Below, piece after piece: positions 60,735 to 64,000 of a stretch of 64,000 nucleotides of DNA. Positions within the stretch are counted from its first letter, which is position 1; every line of letters begins with the position of its first letter. Position numbers and translations under genes: made by a program. The notes under the pieces were generated by a model. It was not told the origin of the DNA. It was given only the letters and a program-made list of their open reading frames with translations, and did not search any database. The stretch spans positions 1 to 64,000 of the forward strand of contig CAZGXI010000002.1 of the NCBI GenBank assembly GCA_964529715.1, in the 5' to 3' direction. Origin of the DNA: CAZGXI01 sp964529715 (GTDB lineage: Bacteria > Chloroflexota > Anaerolineae > Aggregatilineales > Ch27).

Positions 60735-62069
60735 GTGAGCGAGACACCATCTTCATCTTCCACACCGGAACAGCTGCGCCAGGCGCAGGGCATTTTGGGC
60801 TTCGTCAAAACGCTCGGCACGGCCACCGAACACTTTTTCCGCCGCCTGTATCACGGCCTGGATCGCCAGACCGACCTGGCGCCCCAGATCGATGAACTGA
60901 TCCAGCAGCAAAAACACTGGGAGGCGCGCGCCCGCGCCCGCGAGGCCGAGGCCATGCGCCTTAACGCCATCCTATCCAGCATGGGCGAAGGCGTGATTAT
61001 GCAGGATATGGATGGGCGGATCATCATGATGAACGACGCTGCGCGCACGCTGTTGGGCAGCCAGAAAGCCTTCTGGGAAAGCGACCTGGGGCGGCGCTTC
61101 GTGGACTCGTTGAGCCTGCGCGACCTGCAATCGGAATTTGAACTCGTCGGCGAGCCGTTCCAGATTCAGATCAACAACCGTATCCTAGCCGTACAGATTG
61201 CCGCCGTCGCGGAAGAAAACGGTGCACGCCTGGGAACCGTGATCGTGCTTCATGACGTGACCCGCGCGGCGCTGGCCGAACGGCTGAAGAACGATTTCAT
61301 CACCCAGGTTTCCCACGAACTGCGCACCCCCCTAACCGCGATCAAGGGCATGAGCGACGTGATGCTCACCCAGCCCGGCGACCGCCCGCCTAACCGTCGC
61401 TTTCTGGAAGCCATCAGCCGCAACGTGGAAATGCTCGACCGTATGATCGTGGAACTGCTGGATATTTCCGAGATCAGTGCCGGGACGTTCGCCGTGCGGC
61501 GCGAAACGGTGGTGCTGAACGATCTGTTCTGGGGCGTGATCAACAGCCTCAAGCCGCGCCTGGAGCGCGCTAAGCTGGAGGTGCACTTCGCCGCTCTCAA
61601 TTCCAGACAGACCGTGATCATTGGGGACAACCGACGGCTACGCTGGGCCTTCGGACATGTGCTGGAAAACAGCATCAACTACACGCTGCCCGGCGGCGTG
61701 ATCACCATCCAGACAGGCGAGATTCGCCAGGGCCGCGTGCTGACGCACATCCACGACACCGGCGTGGGCATCAGCGACGTGGACCTGCCACACATCTTCG
61801 AGCGGTTCTACCGGGGGCAGGCGCGCACGCCCGGCGGCAAACTGATCGATCCGCGCGGCTTGGGACAGGGGTTGTTCGTCGCACGTGCCGTCGCCGAGGC
61901 ACACGGCGGCTATCTCTCCGTTGCCAGCAAAGTCGGTGTCGGCTCGACCTTTACCTTTGCTCTGCCCATCGCAGGACCGGGCGCGCCACCGCAAGCCGCA
62001 GAACCACCTATCGATGCGGAGGCAACAGCGCGCAATCCGGCGTTGGCACTACCGCCCAAAACAGATTGA
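60735..62069 (+). CDS. Soluble PAS histidine kinase
   Basis: A 444-residue kinase without membrane segments. A coiled coil (about 45-85) leads to a PAS domain (about 85-170, SSMGEGVIMQDMDGRIIMMN), then the HisKA H-box with H194 (VSHELRTPLTAIKG), N-box VLENSINYT, and the ATP-lid motifs DTGVGISDVD, FERFYRG and GQGLFVARAV. The start is a GTG at 60735 with GGGAGGG upstream; a GTG at 60708 overlapping the receiver gene is possible. It forms an operon with the receiver at 60304. Confidence 0.92.
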   Translation: MSETPSSSSTPEQLRQAQGILGFVKTLGTATEHFFRRLYHGLDRQTDLAPQIDELIQQQKHWEARARAREAEAMRLNAILSSMGEGVIMQDMDGRIIMMNDAARTLLGSQKAFWESDLGRRFVDSLSLRDLQSEFELVGEPFQIQINNRILAVQIAAVAEENGARLGTVIVLHDVTRAALAERLKNDFITQVSHELRTPLTAIKGMSDVMLTQPGDRPPNRRFLEAISRNVEMLDRMIVELLDISEISAGTFAVRRETVVLNDLFWGVINSLKPRLERAKLEVHFAALNSRQTVIIGDNRRLRWAFGHVLENSINYTLPGGVITIQTGEIRQGRVLTHIHDTGVGISDVDLPHIFERFYRGQARTPGGKLIDPRGLGQGLFVARAVAEAHGGYLSVASKVGVGSTFTFALPIAGPGAPPQAAEPPIDAEATARNPALALPPKTD

Positions 62070-62147
62070 TCCTCCGGCAAAGCGGTGCAGGAGTTCCCGC
62101 TGCCAGATCCGGTCACGAAGTTCATTTTCGGATTAAGGAGCTTTGCT

Positions 62148-64000
62148 GTGGCAATCGGCGCTTTTACGTTCGTTCTGCACAGTCACATGCCCTATGCCCG
62201 CCTGGCCGGGCGCTGGCCACATGGCGAAGAGTGGATTCACGAAGCAACCACCGAGACCTATCTGCCGCTGCTCAACGCGCTATATGACCTGGCCGAGGAA
62301 GGGGTGCATTACAAAATCACCATCGGCATCACGCCCATCCTGGCCGAACAACTGGCCGATCCCGACATCCTGGATCACCTGGACGCCTTCCTGGATGAAA
62401 AGATCGAGGCGGCCAAACGCGACATCCCGCGCTTCCGAGGGGAATTCGACCGCCCAACCCGGCCCGTCAACGTGACCGCCGAGCTTGCGGCCCGTGCCGG
62501 CCTTGAAGCCGCAGCCAGGGAGCGCGAAGAACAGGCAATATCAGGTGTAGAAGCAGCCCAAACAGAGGTCGAAGAAGTTGCTCCACCCGGCGAGGCCGAC
62601 CTGCACATGGCTTACCTGGCCGAGTGGTACTTGCGCTGGTACGAGAACGTCAAACGCGCATTCGACCTGCGCTTTGGCCGGGACATCATCGGGGCATTCC
62701 GCCGTCTGCAAGATCAGGGTTATGTGGAAATCATCACCTGCGCCGCAACACACGGCTATCTGCCCCTCCTCGGCACCGATTCGGCAATCTACGCCCAGAT
62801 CAGAACCGGTATCGCCAGCTACGAGCGATGCTTTGGCCGCAAGCCCACCGGCATCTGGCTGCCAGAATGCGCTTACCGCCCAGCTTACTTCACCGAAGAC
62901 GGCACGCTGCGCCCCGGCCTTGAGCGTTTCCTGGCTGAGCAGGGCATCCGGGTCTTTTTTAGTGAGACGCACACCATCACCGGCGGGCAGCCGGTCGGTG
63001 TGGCAGCAGGCGACGCTATTGGCCCCTACGGGGAGATCAAGCGCCGCTATGTGATCCCCACGTCGCGCGTCCTGCCGACGAGCGGGGCCACAACCTTCAA
63101 ACCCTACTATGTTAGCGACACCACCGCCGGACCACGCGCCGAACAACATTCCGGCGTGGCAGCCATCGGGCGCAATAACCGCACCGGACAGCAGGTCTGG
63201 AGCGCCGAGTGGGGCTATCCCGGCGATCAGGACTACCGCGAGTTCCACCGCAAAGATCACATCAGCGGCCTGCAATACTGGCGTGTCACCGCCCCCAAGA
63301 CAGACCTGGGCAGCAAAGACGCCTATCACCCTGACTGGGCCGCCTTCAAGGTCCAGCAGCACGCCGACCACTTCGCCTGGCTGGTTGAGCAAGAACTGCG
63401 CGCCTACGCCGGCGGCGGGGGCGACTTCGGCCTGATCGCCTCGAACTACGACACCGAATTGTTCGGCCACTGGTGGTTCGAGGGCATCGACTGGATCAAG
63501 GGTGTGTTGCGCCGCCTGGCCCACAATCCCAACGTGGAACTGACCACTGCCAGCGAGTTCATCGCCAAGCATCCACCGACGGAAGTGCTCCACCTGCCCG
63601 AAAGCAGTTGGGGCATGGGCGGCAACCACTTCACCTGGGACAACGCCGACACACACTGGATGTGGAAACCCATCCACGAGGCGGAACTGCGCATGGAAAA
63701 GCTGTTGGCAAACAACCCAGCGCCCGATGAGCACACGCGCGGCGTGCTGAACCAGGCCGCCCGCGAACTGCTGCTGCTGGAAAGCTCCGACTGGCCGTTT
63801 TTGGTGACGACGGGCCAGGCGCGCCAGTATGCCGTGCAGCGATTCAGTCAACACACCGAGCGGTTCAACCGCCTGGCCGAAAGCATCGAACGTGGCCAAC
63901 CAGATGGTCACCTGGCCACCCAGTATTGGGAGCTGGATCGCGTCTTCCCGGATATTGATTACCGTTGGTGGGCGCACCGTCCTGCGCCTCGATTGCCGGG
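62148..64000 (+). CDS. 1,4-alpha-glucan branching enzyme, GH57, C-terminus cut by window edge
   Basis: The GTG at 62148, with AAGGAG eight bases upstream, opens a frame that runs 617 codons to the right edge without a stop. It is a GH57 branching-enzyme-type protein: the N-terminal FVLHSHMPYARLAGRWP, nucleophile E240 in WLPECAYRPAYF and acid/base D435 in SNYDTELFGHWWFEG fit this family. A charged, Ala/Glu-rich insertion lies at about residues 105-145 (AARAREEQ-type). It makes alpha-1,6 branches in glycogen. MalQ at 767 and the phosphohexomutase belong to the same metabolism, though far apart. The last part of the protein lies outside the window. Confidence 0.9.
   Translation, partial: MAIGAFTFVLHSHMPYARLAGRWPHGEEWIHEATTETYLPLLNALYDLAEEGVHYKITIGITPILAEQLADPDILDHLDAFLDEKIEAAKRDIPRFRGEFDRPTRPVNVTAELAARAGLEAAAREREEQAISGVEAAQTEVEEVAPPGEADLHMAYLAEWYLRWYENVKRAFDLRFGRDIIGAFRRLQDQGYVEIITCAATHGYLPLLGTDSAIYAQIRTGIASYERCFGRKPTGIWLPECAYRPAYFTEDGTLRPGLERFLAEQGIRVFFSETHTITGGQPVGVAAGDAIGPYGEIKRRYVIPTSRVLPTSGATTFKPYYVSDTTAGPRAEQHSGVAAIGRNNRTGQQVWSAEWGYPGDQDYREFHRKDHISGLQYWRVTAPKTDLGSKDAYHPDWAAFKVQQHADHFAWLVEQELRAYAGGGGDFGLIASNYDTELFGHWWFEGIDWIKGVLRRLAHNPNVELTTASEFIAKHPPTEVLHLPESSWGMGGNHFTWDNADTHWMWKPIHEAELRMEKLLANNPAPDEHTRGVLNQAARELLLLESSDWPFLVTTGQARQYAVQRFSQHTERFNRLAESIERGQPDGHLATQYWELDRVFPDIDYRWWAHRPAPRLP

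Overview
The window is about 64 kb of GC-rich bacterial chromosome with densely packed, mostly housekeeping genes on both strands. Gene content fits a Chloroflexota (Anaerolineae-like) bacterium: an mreBCD/mrdA/minCDE/rodA block, Flp-type pilins, lipoproteins with Pro/Thr-rich linkers, a GH57 glycogen branching enzyme with MalQ, a TTG/GTG-rich start codon repertoire and a menaquinone prenyltransferase. This placement is an inference from gene types; there is no rRNA gene in the window. No CRISPR array, insertion sequence or phage is visible.

Layout. 1-4.2 kb: a cut-off secreted Asp/Gly-rich protein, malQ and a secreted GH3 enzyme. 4.3-8.3 kb: an orphan OmpR-type regulator, tilS and a three-tail CDF metal exporter. 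8.6-17.5 kb (plus strand): an Hsp100/Clp ATPase whose first ATPase module is degenerate, tandem secreted esterases, glmM, a phosphohexomutase and homoserine dehydrogenase. 17.5-20.2 kb: feoA and a feoB divided into two overlapping genes, behind a DtxR-type box. 20.3-26.4 kb: a lipoprotein, menA, a PncC-like/NadD-like fusion, rplY, arsR-arsM with two identical-architecture operators, surE and a DUF309 gene. 26.5-27.0 kb: a redoxin gene interrupted by an in-frame UGA exactly where the active-site Cys belongs, followed by a SECIS-like hairpin; this is the best candidate for something missed by ordinary annotation (a selenoprotein). 27.3-29.7 kb: a UroD/MtaA-like gene and a LarA-like gene. 29.9-38.0 kb: cell-shape and division-site genes. 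38.1-41.1 kb: gltX, tRNA-Gln(CTG), and two pilins with six-Cys Ig-like tails. 41.3-49.1 kb: small unknowns, a lipoprotein lytic transglycosylase, a CheY-like regulator, trmI and a cytochrome c lipoprotein. 49.3-58 kb: acs, a two-gene ABC exporter, VanZ, a membrane histidine kinase, a TPR/PPC protein and an M23 peptidase. 58.4-64 kb: mgsA, a membrane NERD-domain protein lacking the catalytic Glu/Lys, two divergent paralogous response regulators with a soluble histidine kinase, and a GH57 branching enzyme running off the right edge.

How the parts fit. Envelope growth is the main theme: GlmM supplies the amino-sugar precursor, MreBCD, PBP2 and RodA build the lateral wall, MinCDE places the septum, and the lytic transglycosylase, M23 and GH3 enzymes remodel or recycle wall. 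A glycogen/maltodextrin theme brackets the window (MalQ, branching enzyme, phosphohexomutase). Metal and arsenic handling is represented by Feo, the CDF exporter and ArsR/ArsM. Transcription signals are legible: several near-consensus sigma70 promoters occur, and in at least two genes (tilS, arsR) the -10 element lies six bases before the start codon, implying leaderless mRNAs.
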